From contig NZ_JASBRI010000019.1 of the NCBI RefSeq assembly GCF_030149515.1, positions 1 through 33,040 on the forward strand: a DNA stretch of 33,040 bases. The letters run 5' to 3'. Origin of the DNA: Maricaulis sp. GTDB taxonomy: Bacteria > Pseudomonadota > Alphaproteobacteria > Caulobacterales > Maricaulaceae. The notes under the pieces are model-generated. The model made no database searches. It saw only the letters and a list, made by a program, of their open reading frames with translations, and had not been told where the DNA came from. Shown in pieces: positions 16,753 to 26,159 of this stretch. A program made the position numbers and the translations under genes. Within the stretch, counting starts at the first letter, position 1; every line of letters begins with the position of its first letter.

Positions 16753-17940
16753 TTACCAGTCGAACTGGACCCGCATCTGCCAGCCATCGCTGGTCTCGGT
16801 GAAGACCGGCGCGTCGAGTTCGGCATCGACATAATTGATGCCCACGCGAACCTTCTTGAACGGATACCAGTTGAGCCCGATCGTGGCCGAGCGGATGTCG
16901 CCAAGGCCGGCGGCGCCCATATCGGTCACGTCATATCGCGCCGCGACTTCCCAGGCACCGGGGCCGCCGGCGGACAGCGGGCGGTCTGCCACGATCCGGT
17001 CAAAGGCCCCGGAGGATGCCTTGTAGGGCCGCGTCTCGCCGGTGAGGATCCAGCCGGCCTGGACAAAGCCACTGTCGAAACCGGGCGATCCGGCCGGTCC
17101 GTCGATATCCATGCGCGCGAATTCGCCATGGATGTGGAAAGGACCGCGAACTGCGGCGGCTTCCAGCCCGTAGAAATCCGAGCGATCGGCCTCGCCCCCA
17201 GCAGCGCCCGGGCGGTAGTCGGCGGCGCGGAAACGGTTCGACAGGTGCATTTGCGGGTAGGCGCGCAAGCGTGTGCCCATATCGTAGTCGAGTCCGCGCC
17301 AGGATCCGCCCAGATGGATGCGCGTGCCGTCAATCTCGCCCGTCCACACCAAGCGGGCCGCCACGGCGCTGGACGAGCCGCTTTCGCGGAAGGCGAAATT
17401 GTTGTCCATCGGCGCGCCGAACACGCCGGCCGAGGCTAGGAAGCCGTGGCCCGACCAACTGTAGGACAGGCCGATCCGCCTATCGAGATGGAAAAGATCG
17501 GTTGCCAGCCCGCGTTCCATGAAGGTCGTGTGGCGCGAGGATGTCATTTCATCGAGTGAATTCATGGTCTTGAAATGACCGAACCGGAAATCTCCGACCG
17601 GGGAACGGTAGTTCATATAGACGTCTTTGGGCGAGGCGTCGGCCCCCGAGAAATCGTACTCGACGACAAATTTGAAGTCGCCGTATTCGGCCTGCATGCC
17701 GAACCGGGCCGTACGGAATTCACTGCGCTCCGGTTGGCCGCCGTACGGGCTGGACCAGCCGATATCGGCCATATCGTAGTAGACGCGGCCGCGGAACGCG
17801 AAGGAGTGCTCGCCGTCGGCGCTCTCCCAGCCGGGCAGGCTGTAGCGCTCCAGCGGTTCCCAGCCGGAATTCTGGGCACTGGCCGTGCCGGCGGACAGGG
17901 CTGCAGTGGCCATCGAGGTGACGATCAGGTGTGTGCGCAT
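16753..17940 (-). CDS. OprO/OprP-type outer-membrane porin (Porin_O_P family)
   Basis: This 395-residue protein is an outer-membrane porin of the phosphate-selective O/P family, which in Pseudomonas passes phosphate or polyphosphate. A signal peptide ends at AGTASAQ (residue 23). The segment FAFRGRVYYDMADIGW starts the barrel, and YGDFKFVVEYDFSGADASPKDVYMNY matches the family's conserved early strands. The C-terminus is MRVQFDW, ending in an aromatic residue as needed for barrel assembly. GGAG lies 8 nt before the ATG. The gene starts 21 bp after the stop of a chemoreceptor gene on the same strand, so the two are probably one operon. Real selectivity cannot be told from sequence; many homologues are not phosphate-specific. 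No pst or pho genes are adjacent. Confidence 0.9.
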   Translation of the reverse strand: MRTHLIVTSMATAALSAGTASAQNSGWEPLERYSLPGWESADGEHSFAFRGRVYYDMADIGWSSPYGGQPERSEFRTARFGMQAEYGDFKFVVEYDFSGADASPKDVYMNYRSPVGDFRFGHFKTMNSLDEMTSSRHTTFMERGLATDLFHLDRRIGLSYSWSGHGFLASAGVFGAPMDNNFAFRESGSSSAVAARLVWTGEIDGTRIHLGGSWRGLDYDMGTRLRAYPQMHLSNRFRAADYRPGAAGGEADRSDFYGLEAAAVRGPFHIHGEFARMDIDGPAGSPGFDSGFVQAGWILTGETRPYKASSGAFDRIVADRPLSAGGPGAWEVAARYDVTDMGAAGLGDIRSATIGLNWYPFKKVRVGINYVDAELDAPVFTETSDGWQMRVQFDW

Positions 17941-17961
17941 GGTCGGTGCTCCGGTTTTGGG

Positions 17962-19926
17962 CTAGGCCGCGCGGATTTGTTCGAGGAAACCGGCCAGGGC
18001 GGTCTTCAGGCGATCGGCATCGCCGGAGACGCCTCGGGCGGCGTCGAGTACGCTATTGGCGCCCTCGTCGGTTTCGCGGACATTGGTCGACAGGGCCGAA
18101 ATGCTCTCGGTAACCTGGGCCGTGCCGGCCGCGGCTTGTGAGACGCTGCTGGCGATTTCCTGCGCCGCGGCATCCTGTTGTTCGATGGCCGAGGCGATCG
18201 CGGTGGTGCTTTCCGAGACCTTGTCGATCATTCCCGTCATCGAACCGATGGCGTCGATGGTCTGGTCGCTGGATTTCTGGATAGCGTCGATCTGGTCTGC
18301 GATCTCGTGCGTGGCGCGGGCCGTCTGGTCGGCCAGGGCCTTCACTTCCGACGCCACTACGGCGAACCCCTTGCCGGCATCGCCCGCACGGGAAGCCTCG
18401 ATCGTCGCGTTGAGGGCCAGGAGATTGGTCTGCTCGGCGATCGACTGGATCAGGGTGACGACATTGCCGATTTTCACCACCGCTTCAGACAGGCCGCTCA
18501 TTCGCGTCCGGGTAACGCCGGCTTCCTGCACGGCATCGCCGGTGAGAACCTGCGACTCGTTTACCTGCCGTGTGATCTCGCGGATCGAACTGGTCAGTTC
18601 CTCGGCCGCCGAAGCCACGGCTTGGGTATTGGCCGAGGTTTCCTCCGCGGCGCTGGCAACGATGGCGGAGCGTTCGTCCGACTGCTTGGCGGTGCCGCGC
18701 AGCTGGTCGGCGACGGCGATCATCGACATGGCGGCTTCGGCGACATCGCCGGCGATCGACCCGACGCTGGCCTCGAACTCGTCGGCCATCTCGCTCATGA
18801 TGCGGCGTTTGTCCTCGGCAGCCCGGGCTTCGGCCTGGGCCTGTTCATCGCGCAGGCGATCCATCTCGATCTGGTTCTGCTGGAAGACGAGAACCGCGGC
18901 GGCCATCTGTCCGATTTCGCCGCCCTGGTCGGTGGCGGGGATCGTGCCGTCCGTCCTGCCTCCGGCCAGTTCGCCCATCGCCACGGTCAGGGCGTTGACG
19001 GGCCGGGCGATGGATCGGCCGATCCACCAGCACAGCAGGCCGGCAACGATCGCGATCAGGCCGACGACACCGGCCGTGACCAGCCGGATGCGGTTCCGCT
19101 CGGCCGCCAGGGCGGCCGCAGCGGCGCGGCCTTCGTTCCGGGCGGTCTCGACAATGACGGTGAAGTCGGGGTCCATCCGGGCGAAGATGTCCGAGAGTTC
19201 GGAGACCCGTTCCTGCTGGGCCAGTTCGCCCTCGGCCCAGGCGTGGAAGCCGGTGCCATAGGCATTCATGAGCGCGGTGATCTCGGCCTTGTCCGCGGCG
19301 GGATAGTCACGCGTCGCGAGCAGGTCGGCGAATTCGGCCTGGCGTGTGTCAAAACGCTCGATATAGCGGGCCTCGCCGCGCAGCATGAAATCTTTCTCGT
19401 GCCGGCGCATCATCAGCATCAGCACCGTCAGGTCGGCGTCGGCCAATCCGGTGAGGCGTTCCTCGACATCGTGCACCGCGCCGCGAAGCCTGCCCTGAAG
19501 GCCGGTCTCGTGAGTCAGACCCAGGCGGGTCTGTTCGGTAACGACAGCGGAGAAGGCATCCCGATGCCGGGGAAGGTCGGCCTGCAGCCGCCCGATAGCC
19601 GCGTCTATATCTGCCGGTGTGTCGAGGGCGCCGATCCGGTCGAGCAGTGCGGCAACCTGGTCGGCGTTTTCGCTATAGGCGTCGAAATAGCGGGTTTCCC
19701 GGCGCAGCAGAAAGTCCTTTTCCCGGCGGCGCATCTGCAGCACGCCGACCTCCATCTCCAGCGAGAGGCGCTCGATGTCGGCAAAGTTTTGCTGCCGTTC
19801 CAGGGCTTGGCTGGTGGCGCGGTCACTGTACCAGATGGTGGCGGCCAGCGAGATCAGCGTAAAGCCGATCAGCCCGCCCAGAATGCCTACGCGTGCGTAG
19901 ACGGATAGCTTGTTCAACCCTCGCAT
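17962..19926 (-). CDS. Methyl-accepting chemotaxis protein with HBM-like sensor domain
   Basis: This membrane chemoreceptor of 654 residues signals to CheA/CheW. Span 1 is about residues 10–30 and span 2 about 281–302. Between them is a helical periplasmic domain with two copies of a related helix, [19 protein letters not shown] and [19 protein letters not shown], the hallmark of the helical bimodular (HBM) domain of McpS-like receptors. HAMP follows span 2. The signalling hairpin tip is [21 protein letters not shown]. There is no C-terminal CheR-tethering pentapeptide. I choose ATG 19926, which has AAGGAG 6 nt before it; an upstream in-frame ATG at 20025 lacks this. Known HBM receptors sense organic acids such as TCA intermediates. 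The porin gene follows after 21 bp. Confidence 0.93.
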   Translation of the reverse strand: MRGLNKLSVYARVGILGGLIGFTLISLAATIWYSDRATSQALERQQNFADIERLSLEMEVGVLQMRRREKDFLLRRETRYFDAYSENADQVAALLDRIGALDTPADIDAAIGRLQADLPRHRDAFSAVVTEQTRLGLTHETGLQGRLRGAVHDVEERLTGLADADLTVLMLMMRRHEKDFMLRGEARYIERFDTRQAEFADLLATRDYPAADKAEITALMNAYGTGFHAWAEGELAQQERVSELSDIFARMDPDFTVIVETARNEGRAAAAALAAERNRIRLVTAGVVGLIAIVAGLLCWWIGRSIARPVNALTVAMGELAGGRTDGTIPATDQGGEIGQMAAAVLVFQQNQIEMDRLRDEQAQAEARAAEDKRRIMSEMADEFEASVGSIAGDVAEAAMSMIAVADQLRGTAKQSDERSAIVASAAEETSANTQAVASAAEELTSSIREITRQVNESQVLTGDAVQEAGVTRTRMSGLSEAVVKIGNVVTLIQSIAEQTNLLALNATIEASRAGDAGKGFAVVASEVKALADQTARATHEIADQIDAIQKSSDQTIDAIGSMTGMIDKVSESTTAIASAIEQQDAAAQEIASSVSQAAAGTAQVTESISALSTNVRETDEGANSVLDAARGVSGDADRLKTALAGFLEQIRAA

Positions 19927-20345
19927 GCCTGTCTCCTTGACCGGTAGAAGCGCGGCATGAGCGCGGCTCGGAAACCGGTTCGAATTAACCAAGTGCGGGG
20001 GGCATGGCCCGAAACTGCCAAGCAATGACAGTTATATGACATTCGGAAGTATTTAGAATCGATTAGGAATCTGGTTACCGTGACGATGCGGGAAAGCATG
20101 AATCAACGAGGCGGGCATGGCGTGCCGCCTGGTGACGGATCCCGGTGTGCAATTAGGCAACTAATGGAAAAATATGGCTTTGTCGGGGAGGCGGCATGCG
20201 AATGCCCGACCTCTTCTCATCGATTGCCGTTCCAAAGCACACCCGCAGGCATTGCGGCCCTTTTCGGGGGCTGAAAACGCGCATTCTTCATATTAAATTC
20301 GCATGCGTACGAATTTGTCGGAGTTAATTCGGCGCCTTGGGCTGC
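19927..20345. other. Intergenic region upstream of the chemoreceptor gene
   Basis: These 419 bp contain no gene I can support. The part nearest 20030–20080 is AT-rich and probably holds the chemoreceptor promoter, though no clear -35/-10 pair was found. Two symmetric elements are visible: GGCAT-GCGA-ATGCC (20193–20206) and AAATTCG-N8-CGAATTT (20295–20316). The second lies 30 bp past the nitroreductase stop and could act in its 3' end. Neither has a T-tract strong enough to call a terminator. Confidence 0.4.
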
Positions 20346-20987
20346 TCACTCGGGCATCGAGCCCGTCCAGCGCCCCACATGCGCCTTCGGGCGCACCCTT
20401 TCCACGGGTTCATCGGCGGCCGACCCCACATAGACAAATCCGGCCACGCGCTCGCCGGATTTCAGGCCCAGCACGTCCTTTACGTCGGCGTCATAGGCAT
20501 ACCATTCGGTCAGCCATTGCGCGCCGAACCCCATGGCCGAAGCCGCGATGAGCATGTTCTGGCAGGCCGCCCCGGCCGACAGGACCTGTTCCCATTCGGG
20601 AATCTTGTGGTTTTCGGTGACAGTGGAGATGACGGCGACCACCAGTGGCGCCCGGGTAAAGCGGCCGGCCTCGAACGCGATCTGGTCCTCGCTTGCGCCG
20701 GATGTCTTGGCGGCAAAGACCTTGGCGAGGATCCCGCCGAAACGGCTGCGCGCCTCGCCCTCGAAGACAATGAATCGCCAGGGTGCCAGCTTTCCGTGAT
20801 CGGGCACGCGGCTGGCGATGCCGATCAGGCGTTCCAGCTGGGCCGGGCTCGGCCCGGGCTCATTCAGCGACAGCGCCACAGTCGAACGCCGGCGGGTCAG
20901 GAGGGTCAGCGTGTCTGCGTTGGCGTGGCTGGGGGCCAGGCGTTCGCCCGGCGCGGGAAAATCGGGGAGCGGCTGCTCATTTTTCAT
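20346..20987 (-). CDS. Nitroreductase-family flavoprotein
   Basis: This 213-residue FMN enzyme of the nitroreductase superfamily resembles the YdjA subgroup. The N-terminal FMN phosphate site is in LLTRRRSTVALSL. The family pattern IASRVPDHGKLAPWRFIVFEG (near residues 56–76) is well preserved. A second cofactor segment is SAGAACQNMLIAASAMGFGAQW, and GFVYVGSAADEP lies near the end. YdjA-type proteins reduce nitro or quinone compounds using NAD(P)H; physiological substrates are often unknown. It is divergent from a TetR gene with 110 bp between them. Its ribosome-binding site is weak. Confidence 0.9.
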   Translation of the reverse strand: MKNEQPLPDFPAPGERLAPSHANADTLTLLTRRRSTVALSLNEPGPSPAQLERLIGIASRVPDHGKLAPWRFIVFEGEARSRFGGILAKVFAAKTSGASEDQIAFEAGRFTRAPLVVAVISTVTENHKIPEWEQVLSAGAACQNMLIAASAMGFGAQWLTEWYAYDADVKDVLGLKSGERVAGFVYVGSAADEPVERVRPKAHVGRWTGSMPE

Positions 20988-21019
20988 GACGGGGTGAAAC
21001 CTGGCAGTGTGGGTGAATT

Positions 21020-21049
21020 TTGACCAAATCGGTCCGTGCTCGGTATACC
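21020..21049 (+). promoter_or_regulatory. Candidate promoter of the tetR gene
   Basis: TTGACC (21020–21025) and TATACC (21044–21049) fit a sigma-70-type promoter with 18-bp spacing. The -10 lies inside the palindrome GGTATACC (21042–21049). That palindrome shares the GTATA core of the symmetric element after the tetR gene, which would allow self-repression. The promoter call rests on sequence match only. Confidence 0.45.
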
Positions 21050-21097
21050 TGTTGCTGGGAAGGGCTCAAGCGCGGCGCTGGGGAGTGAGTAATAGGT

Positions 21098-21742
21098 ATG
21101 TCTGCTGATATCGCATTTGAAGATGATGACACACCGGCCGACCGCCGCCGCCGCAAGGTGCGCGATGCGATCATAGATGCGGCCGAGTCGATTTTCACCT
21201 CCGAAGGGGAGGAGGGGATTTCGATGCGCCGGCTGGCCGAAGCCATCGATTACTCGCCGGCGGCCATCTACAAGTATTTCGCGTCCAAGGACGATCTGTT
21301 CACGGCCATCCGGGAAATGTTCTTCGAGCGTCTTCTGGCGCGCATCCACGAGGCCATGGAGGAGGGCGGCGAGACCGCACCGCTGTGCGCGCGCTGCATG
21401 CGCGCCTATATCGAGACCGGCATGGAAGAGCCCAATCACTACATGATGGCCTTCTCGCCCTCCACGACATCCAAACCGCATGTGCATGAAGAAAAGGAAG
21501 TCGCCTTCGAGGCCGAGGCCATGCTGGTGAAAATGATCGAACAGGGCCAGCAGGAGGGTGTTTTCCGCAAGGTGGATGCCCATGTAGCCTCGAAGAGCGT
21601 CTGGGCGAGCCTGCACGGATTGACCATGCTGATCGTGTGTATCGACGATTTTCCGCATGCCATGCCCGGCTCCGAACATATCGACCGCGAAGCGGTCATC
21701 GACCTGCATGCCGACATGATCATGCGGGGGCTCATGAACTAG
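21098..21742 (+). CDS. TetR-family regulator, probable repressor of the RND efflux genes
   Basis: This regulator of 214 residues has its helix-turn-helix in IIDAAESIFTSEGEEGISM and LAEAIDYSPAAIYKYFASKD (about residues 25–65). The C-terminal domain contains WASLHGLTML, the mark of the TetR_C_33/WHG type. It lies directly upstream of an RND adaptor and permease on the same strand with a 98-bp gap that contains a perfect inverted repeat. Control of the pump, with de-repression by a pump substrate, is the usual logic for such pairs and is inferred here. The nitroreductase gene is divergent and could be in the same regulon. Confidence 0.9.
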   Translation: MSADIAFEDDDTPADRRRRKVRDAIIDAAESIFTSEGEEGISMRRLAEAIDYSPAAIYKYFASKDDLFTAIREMFFERLLARIHEAMEEGGETAPLCARCMRAYIETGMEEPNHYMMAFSPSTTSKPHVHEEKEVAFEAEAMLVKMIEQGQQEGVFRKVDAHVASKSVWASLHGLTMLIVCIDDFPHAMPGSEHIDREAVIDLHADMIMRGLMN

Positions 21743-21760
21743 CGTATAGCAACTATACGC
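21742..21760. promoter_or_regulatory. Candidate TetR operator upstream of the RND genes
   Basis: GCGTATAG and CTATACGC (21742–21749 and 21753–21760) are perfect 8-bp arms with a 3-bp centre, 80 bp before the adaptor start. Its length and symmetry are typical of a TetR-family operator. A hairpin terminator is less likely because no T-run follows. It is the only strong symmetric element in the gap. Confidence 0.55.
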
Positions 21761-21840
21761 GATTAATTTAACACCGTTCACTTTTCAAACGACGTTTTCT
21801 GCACTACCTCTCGCCCGGTCAGCGGAGTGAGGGTGGTGGC

Positions 21841-22989
21841 ATGTCCTTGTACAAACGGTCCCCGGGAGCCGGCACGATGGTCGCACTGGCGGCGGCCGGC
21901 GTGTTTGCGCTCGTTCTTGGCGTCTCGTCCCTGCGGGCCGAAGCGAATTCGGCCGCCAGCGCACCGCCCCCCATGCCGGTCACGGCCGTCGAGGCCGAGT
22001 ATTCCGGCGATCACCGGATCGATGAATTCTACCCGGGCATTGTCGCCGCCCGCCGCGAAAGCGCCCTCGGTTTTGACCGCGGAGGGCGCATCGACGCCAT
22101 CGCGGCCGATGTCGGCGACCGGGTTGAGCGCGGGCAGGTTCTGGCCCGGCTGGATACGCGCGCGCTCGACGCCCAGATCGCTGCCGCCGACGCGCAGACC
22201 GCCGAAGCCGCCGCCCGGACAGCGCTTGCCGCGGAAACCCGGGACCGCCAGGCACAACTGCTGGAGCGCGGCCACATTTCCCAGCAGCGTTTCGACGAGG
22301 TGAGAACCTCGACCCGGGCGGCGGAAGCCCGGCAGAATGCGGCGGCTGCCGCGGCCGATGCCCTGCGCGTACAGCGCGATCTGTCCATCGTGACCGCGCC
22401 CTTCGACGGCGTCGTGACGGCGCGCCATGCCGACGAGGGCGCCATCGCCCAGCCCGGCCAGCCCGTACTGGAAATTGTCGAAGCCAGTGCCCTGGAAATC
22501 CGCGTGGGACTGCCGCAACGGATCGCGGCGGATCTGCGCTCCGGGCAAAGCTACCCCTTCATGATCGAAGATCGTCTGGTCGATGCAGTCTTCAGGGCAT
22601 CCACGGGAGTCGTCGACCGGCAGACGCGGACCGTCACGGCGCTGTTCGATCTGGCCGGCGACGCCCGTGCGGCGGCCGGAGAGGTTGTTCGTCTCAGCGT
22701 GGCGACGCCGGTGGGAACGGAGGGTTTCTGGGTGCCGACCTCGGCCCTGGCCGAAGGCCGCCGCGGCCTGTGGTCGGTCTATGTGCTGACCCCCGTGGGC
22801 GACGGCGTTCACCGTTTGCAGGCGCGCACCGTCGAAATGGTCCGGGTCGAGGCCGACCGCGTCTTCGTTCGCGGCGCTGTTGACGACGGCGAGCTGGTCC
22901 TGGCCACCGGTGTCCAGCGGGTCACACCCGGACAGCGCGTCGTGCAGGCCGCCCTGCAGGCCGATGTCCTGGGCGGAACGGCTCGATGA
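21841..22989 (+). CDS. RND efflux periplasmic adaptor (membrane-fusion protein, HlyD/AcrA family)
   Basis: This 382-residue protein links an inner-membrane RND pump to an outer-membrane channel. An N-terminal span or signal (about residues 13–32, MVALAAAGVFALVLGVSSL) leads to RAEANS; no lipobox Cys is seen, so it is not an AcrA-type lipoprotein. The lipoyl half-motifs are GRIDAIAADVGDRVERGQVLARLD and, later, IVTAPFDGVVTARHADEGAIAQPG. An Ala-rich helical hairpin lies between them (about residues 100–180), then beta-barrel parts follow. The stop overlaps the permease start by 4 bp (ATGA). No outer-membrane TolC-like gene lies in the window. Confidence 0.93.
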   Translation: MSLYKRSPGAGTMVALAAAGVFALVLGVSSLRAEANSAASAPPPMPVTAVEAEYSGDHRIDEFYPGIVAARRESALGFDRGGRIDAIAADVGDRVERGQVLARLDTRALDAQIAAADAQTAEAAARTALAAETRDRQAQLLERGHISQQRFDEVRTSTRAAEARQNAAAAAADALRVQRDLSIVTAPFDGVVTARHADEGAIAQPGQPVLEIVEASALEIRVGLPQRIAADLRSGQSYPFMIEDRLVDAVFRASTGVVDRQTRTVTALFDLAGDARAAAGEVVRLSVATPVGTEGFWVPTSALAEGRRGLWSVYVLTPVGDGVHRLQARTVEMVRVEADRVFVRGAVDDGELVLATGVQRVTPGQRVVQAALQADVLGGTAR

Positions 22990-25900
22990 GTACGCTCTTC
23001 TACCGCTATGCCCGCCTGACGGCGCTGGCCGTGATCCTCCTGGTCGCGGCCGGCCTGGGCGCCCTGATGTCGCTGGGCCGGCAGGAGGATCCGTCGCTGA
23101 CGGAACGGTTCGGCACCATTGTGACGATGTTTCCCGGCGCATCGGCGGAACGTGTGGAGGCGCTGGTCACCGAACCGATCGAGGATGCCGTTCACGAACT
23201 CGCCGAGATCAGCCAGACATCGTCGAACTCGCGCTCCGGCATTTCCATCATCACGCTACAGGTGCGCGAAGACCTCAATCCCACTGAGGTCGACCAGGCC
23301 TGGACGCTGATCCGCGAACAGGTCGAGCGCGTGCGGCCGCAATTGCCCGCCGGCGCCTCGGCGCCGGATGTGGAGCGGCAATATGTCGGTGCCGCCACGA
23401 TGATCGTCGCCCTCGGCTGGGACCGGCACGGCGAGGAAAATATCGCCATCCTCTCGCGCCTGGCCGACGATTTGGAGGCGCGCCTGCGCAACCTCTCCGG
23501 CACGGAGGAGACGCAGGTCTTCGGCGAAGCGCACGAGGAGATCCGCGTGCTCGCGGATCCCGATACGCTCGCCGCGCTCGGGTTGAGCATGACCGATCTG
23601 GCCCGGCTGACGGCCAGCGCCGATGCCAAGGTGCCGGCCGGCGAATTGCGCTCGGGCCGTGTCGACCTGAATGTCGAGGTCGCAGGTGAGTTCGACGGTC
23701 TCGACCGCATTCGCGCCATCCCGGTCGCCGAAGGGCGCAATGGCACCTTCATCCGCGTCGGCGATGTGGCCGAGGTCGAAAAGGGCGTACGCACGCCGCC
23801 CGCCTCGTTCGCCACAACCGACGGCCGCCGTACCGTGCTGGTGGCGGCCTATCTGCAGCCGGAACTGCGCGCGGACCTCTGGTCCGATGCCGCCGATGCC
23901 GTCGTGGCCGACTTCGCCGCGTCGGTGCCGGGCATTCGCGTGGAGACGATCTTCCGCCAGGGCGATTATGTCGACGACCGGTTGCACGGCCTGGCCGGCG
24001 ACCTCGCCATGGCGGCGCTTATCGTCTTTGCCGTCCTGTTCCTCATGATGGGCTGGCGCGCCGCGCTGATCGTCGGTTCGGCCCTGCCGCTGACGATCCT
24101 GGCCGTGCTGATCCTGACCCGTATCCACGGTGAACCGCTGCACCAGATGTCCGTGACAGGACTGGTCGTTGCCCTGGGCCTGCTCATCGACAATGCCATC
24201 GTCGTGGTTGACGAATACCGTCTGTTCCGCAGCCGCGGCCTGCAGCCGCTGGCGGCGCTGGACAAGGCGGTGCGCCATCTCTTCGCACCCCTGCTGGCGT
24301 CCACGCTGACGACGATATTCGCCTTTGCCCCCATTGCCCTGATGCCGGGCGCGGCGGGCGAATTCATCTCGATGATCGGGATCTCGGTCATCTTTGCCGT
24401 CGGCTCGTCCTTCCTGCTGGCGATGACGGTCGTCGGTGCGGTAGCGGCCTGGTTCGACGATCCCTCGATTGCCGGCAGCCCGCGCCGCTTCTGGCGGCAC
24501 GGTCTCGGTGCGGGGCCTTTCGGCAGTCTCTACCGGCGCATGCTGAACGCCATCGTGGCCCGGCCCTGGACCGGGCTGGTCGCAGGCGTCCTGTTGCCGA
24601 TTGCCGGTTTCGTGGCGGCCTCCACGCTGCCGATGCAGTTTTTCCCGCCGACCGATCGCGACATGTTCCAGCTTGAGCTGGAATTGCCGTCGACGGCCTC
24701 GATAGCGGAGACGCGCCGCCAGGCCGAACGGGCACGCGAAATCATCATGTCCTACGAGGGCGTGGAACGCGTTACCTGGGTGGTGGGCGAGAGCGCGCCG
24801 CGCACCTATTACAATGTCGTCGGCAACCGGTCCGGTGCGCCCAACTACGCCGCCGGCTTCGTGCGTACCGAAAGCGCCGGGGCCACGGCCCGCATCCTGC
24901 CCGGACTGCAGCGCCGGATGATGGCGGAATTCCCCCAGGCGCGCCTTCTCACCCTGCCGTTCGAGCAGGGCCCGCCGATCCCGGCTCCGATCGAGCTGAT
25001 CCTGGTCGGCCCCGAACTGTCCGAACTCAACCGCCTCGGCCACGAGATCCGCGGCGTCTTGAACACAACACCCACGGTGACCCACACGCTGGCCCTGCTT
25101 GAAATGGGCGAACCCGTTGCCCGCATCATGGCGGACGAGGCTTCGGCCGAGCTTGCCGGGGTCCGTCTTGCAGACCTTGCCAACCGTCTGCGCGGCGAAT
25201 TCGACGGTGCGATCGGCGGCAGCGTACTCGAAGGCACGGAGGAACTGCCCGTCCGGGTGATCGCCCAGGACGCCCGGCGGGCCTCTCTTTCCTCCGTTGC
25301 CGGGTCCCCCCTGGCATCGCCGGGCGCCGATATTCTGGCGTCCCCCGTCGCGGCGCTCGGCGATGTCATTTTGGCGCCCCAGGTTGCCACCATTCCGCAC
25401 GAGAACGGACACCGGGTGAACACCATCCTGGGATATCTCGACCCGTTCACCCTGCCGGCGCCGGCACTCGAGCATTTCTTCGGCGAACTCGAGGCGGCCG
25501 GGATCGACCTGCCGCCTGGCTACGAACTCCAGATCGCCGGCGAGGCGGCCGAACGCGGCAACGCCATGGGTGATCTCTTCGGCACCGCCATTCCGCTCCT
25601 GGTGCTGATGATCGGATCGGTCGTGCTGGCCTTCAACTCCTTCCGCTATGCCGGCATCATCTTCGTGGTGGCCTTCCTGTCGGTCGGTCTGGCCATGTTT
25701 GGCGTCTGGCTGTTCGGGACGCCGCTGGGTTTCAATGCCATTGTAGGCTCGATGGGCCTCATGGGGCTGTCGATCAACGGAGCCATCGTGGTGTTGTCGG
25801 CCTTGCGTTCCAATGCGGCCGCGGTGGCCATGGAAGCCGGCGCCGTCGAAGCGACCGTGATGGATGCCACGCGCCATATCCTCTCCACCACGCTCACCAC

Positions 25901-26129
25901 GATCGGCGGTTTCATGCCGCTGCTCCTGTCCGGCGACAGTTTCTGGCTGCCCTTCGCCTCGGCCATGGTGGGCGGGGTCGCAGGATCGGCCGTTCTGGCC
26001 CTCGTCTTCGCACCGGCCGCCTTCGCCATGCTGGCCCGCCTGTCGCTGAAGAAGCGTAAACTGGCCGAGCGCCTTCGCCGTTCGAGGGACCGGGCGGACG
26101 GCTTGCCTGGCCTTGCCGAACAGGCTTAG
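22986..26129 (+). CDS. RND efflux transporter permease
   Basis: This is a proton-driven inner-membrane exporter of 1047 residues, the normal RND size with twelve spans and two large periplasmic loops. The N-terminus has LGRQEDPSLTERFGTIVTMFPGASAE, typical of the family. TM4 reads GLLIDNAIVVVDEYR with Asp402 and Asn403, where AcrB has Asp407–Asp408. TM10 reads GLSINGAIVV with Asn931, where AcrB has Lys940. It is translationally coupled to the adaptor by a 4-bp overlap. The substrate may be drugs, lipids or other amphiphiles; the overall type is closer to the hydrophobe/amphiphile exporters than to metal exporters. The upstream TetR probably controls it. Confidence 0.94.
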   Translation: MSTLFYRYARLTALAVILLVAAGLGALMSLGRQEDPSLTERFGTIVTMFPGASAERVEALVTEPIEDAVHELAEISQTSSNSRSGISIITLQVREDLNPTEVDQAWTLIREQVERVRPQLPAGASAPDVERQYVGAATMIVALGWDRHGEENIAILSRLADDLEARLRNLSGTEETQVFGEAHEEIRVLADPDTLAALGLSMTDLARLTASADAKVPAGELRSGRVDLNVEVAGEFDGLDRIRAIPVAEGRNGTFIRVGDVAEVEKGVRTPPASFATTDGRRTVLVAAYLQPELRADLWSDAADAVVADFAASVPGIRVETIFRQGDYVDDRLHGLAGDLAMAALIVFAVLFLMMGWRAALIVGSALPLTILAVLILTRIHGEPLHQMSVTGLVVALGLLIDNAIVVVDEYRLFRSRGLQPLAALDKAVRHLFAPLLASTLTTIFAFAPIALMPGAAGEFISMIGISVIFAVGSSFLLAMTVVGAVAAWFDDPSIAGSPRRFWRHGLGAGPFGSLYRRMLNAIVARPWTGLVAGVLLPIAGFVAASTLPMQFFPPTDRDMFQLELELPSTASIAETRRQAERAREIIMSYEGVERVTWVVGESAPRTYYNVVGNRSGAPNYAAGFVRTESAGATARILPGLQRRMMAEFPQARLLTLPFEQGPPIPAPIELILVGPELSELNRLGHEIRGVLNTTPTVTHTLALLEMGEPVARIMADEASAELAGVRLADLANRLRGEFDGAIGGSVLEGTEELPVRVIAQDARRASLSSVAGSPLASPGADILASPVAALGDVILAPQVATIPHENGHRVNTILGYLDPFTLPAPALEHFFGELEAAGIDLPPGYELQIAGEAAERGNAMGDLFGTAIPLLVLMIGSVVLAFNSFRYAGIIFVVAFLSVGLAMFGVWLFGTPLGFNAIVGSMGLMGLSINGAIVVLSALRSNAAAVAMEAGAVEATVMDATRHILSTTLTTIGGFMPLLLSGDSFWLPFASAMVGGVAGSAVLALVFAPAAFAMLARLSLKKRKLAERLRRSRDRADGLPGLAEQA

Positions 26130-26159
26130 TGGCCCCTGACGGCAAGGAGTGAGGCGGCC

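Noticed and set aside
18178..19908. 576-residue plus-strand reading frame inside the chemoreceptor gene
   Set aside because: It is antisense to the chemoreceptor, which has a full set of domains and a good ribosome-binding site.
20080..20274. 64-residue reading frame upstream of the chemoreceptor gene
   Set aside because: It has no ribosome-binding site, no recognisable features, and mixed composition; the area is better read as regulatory.
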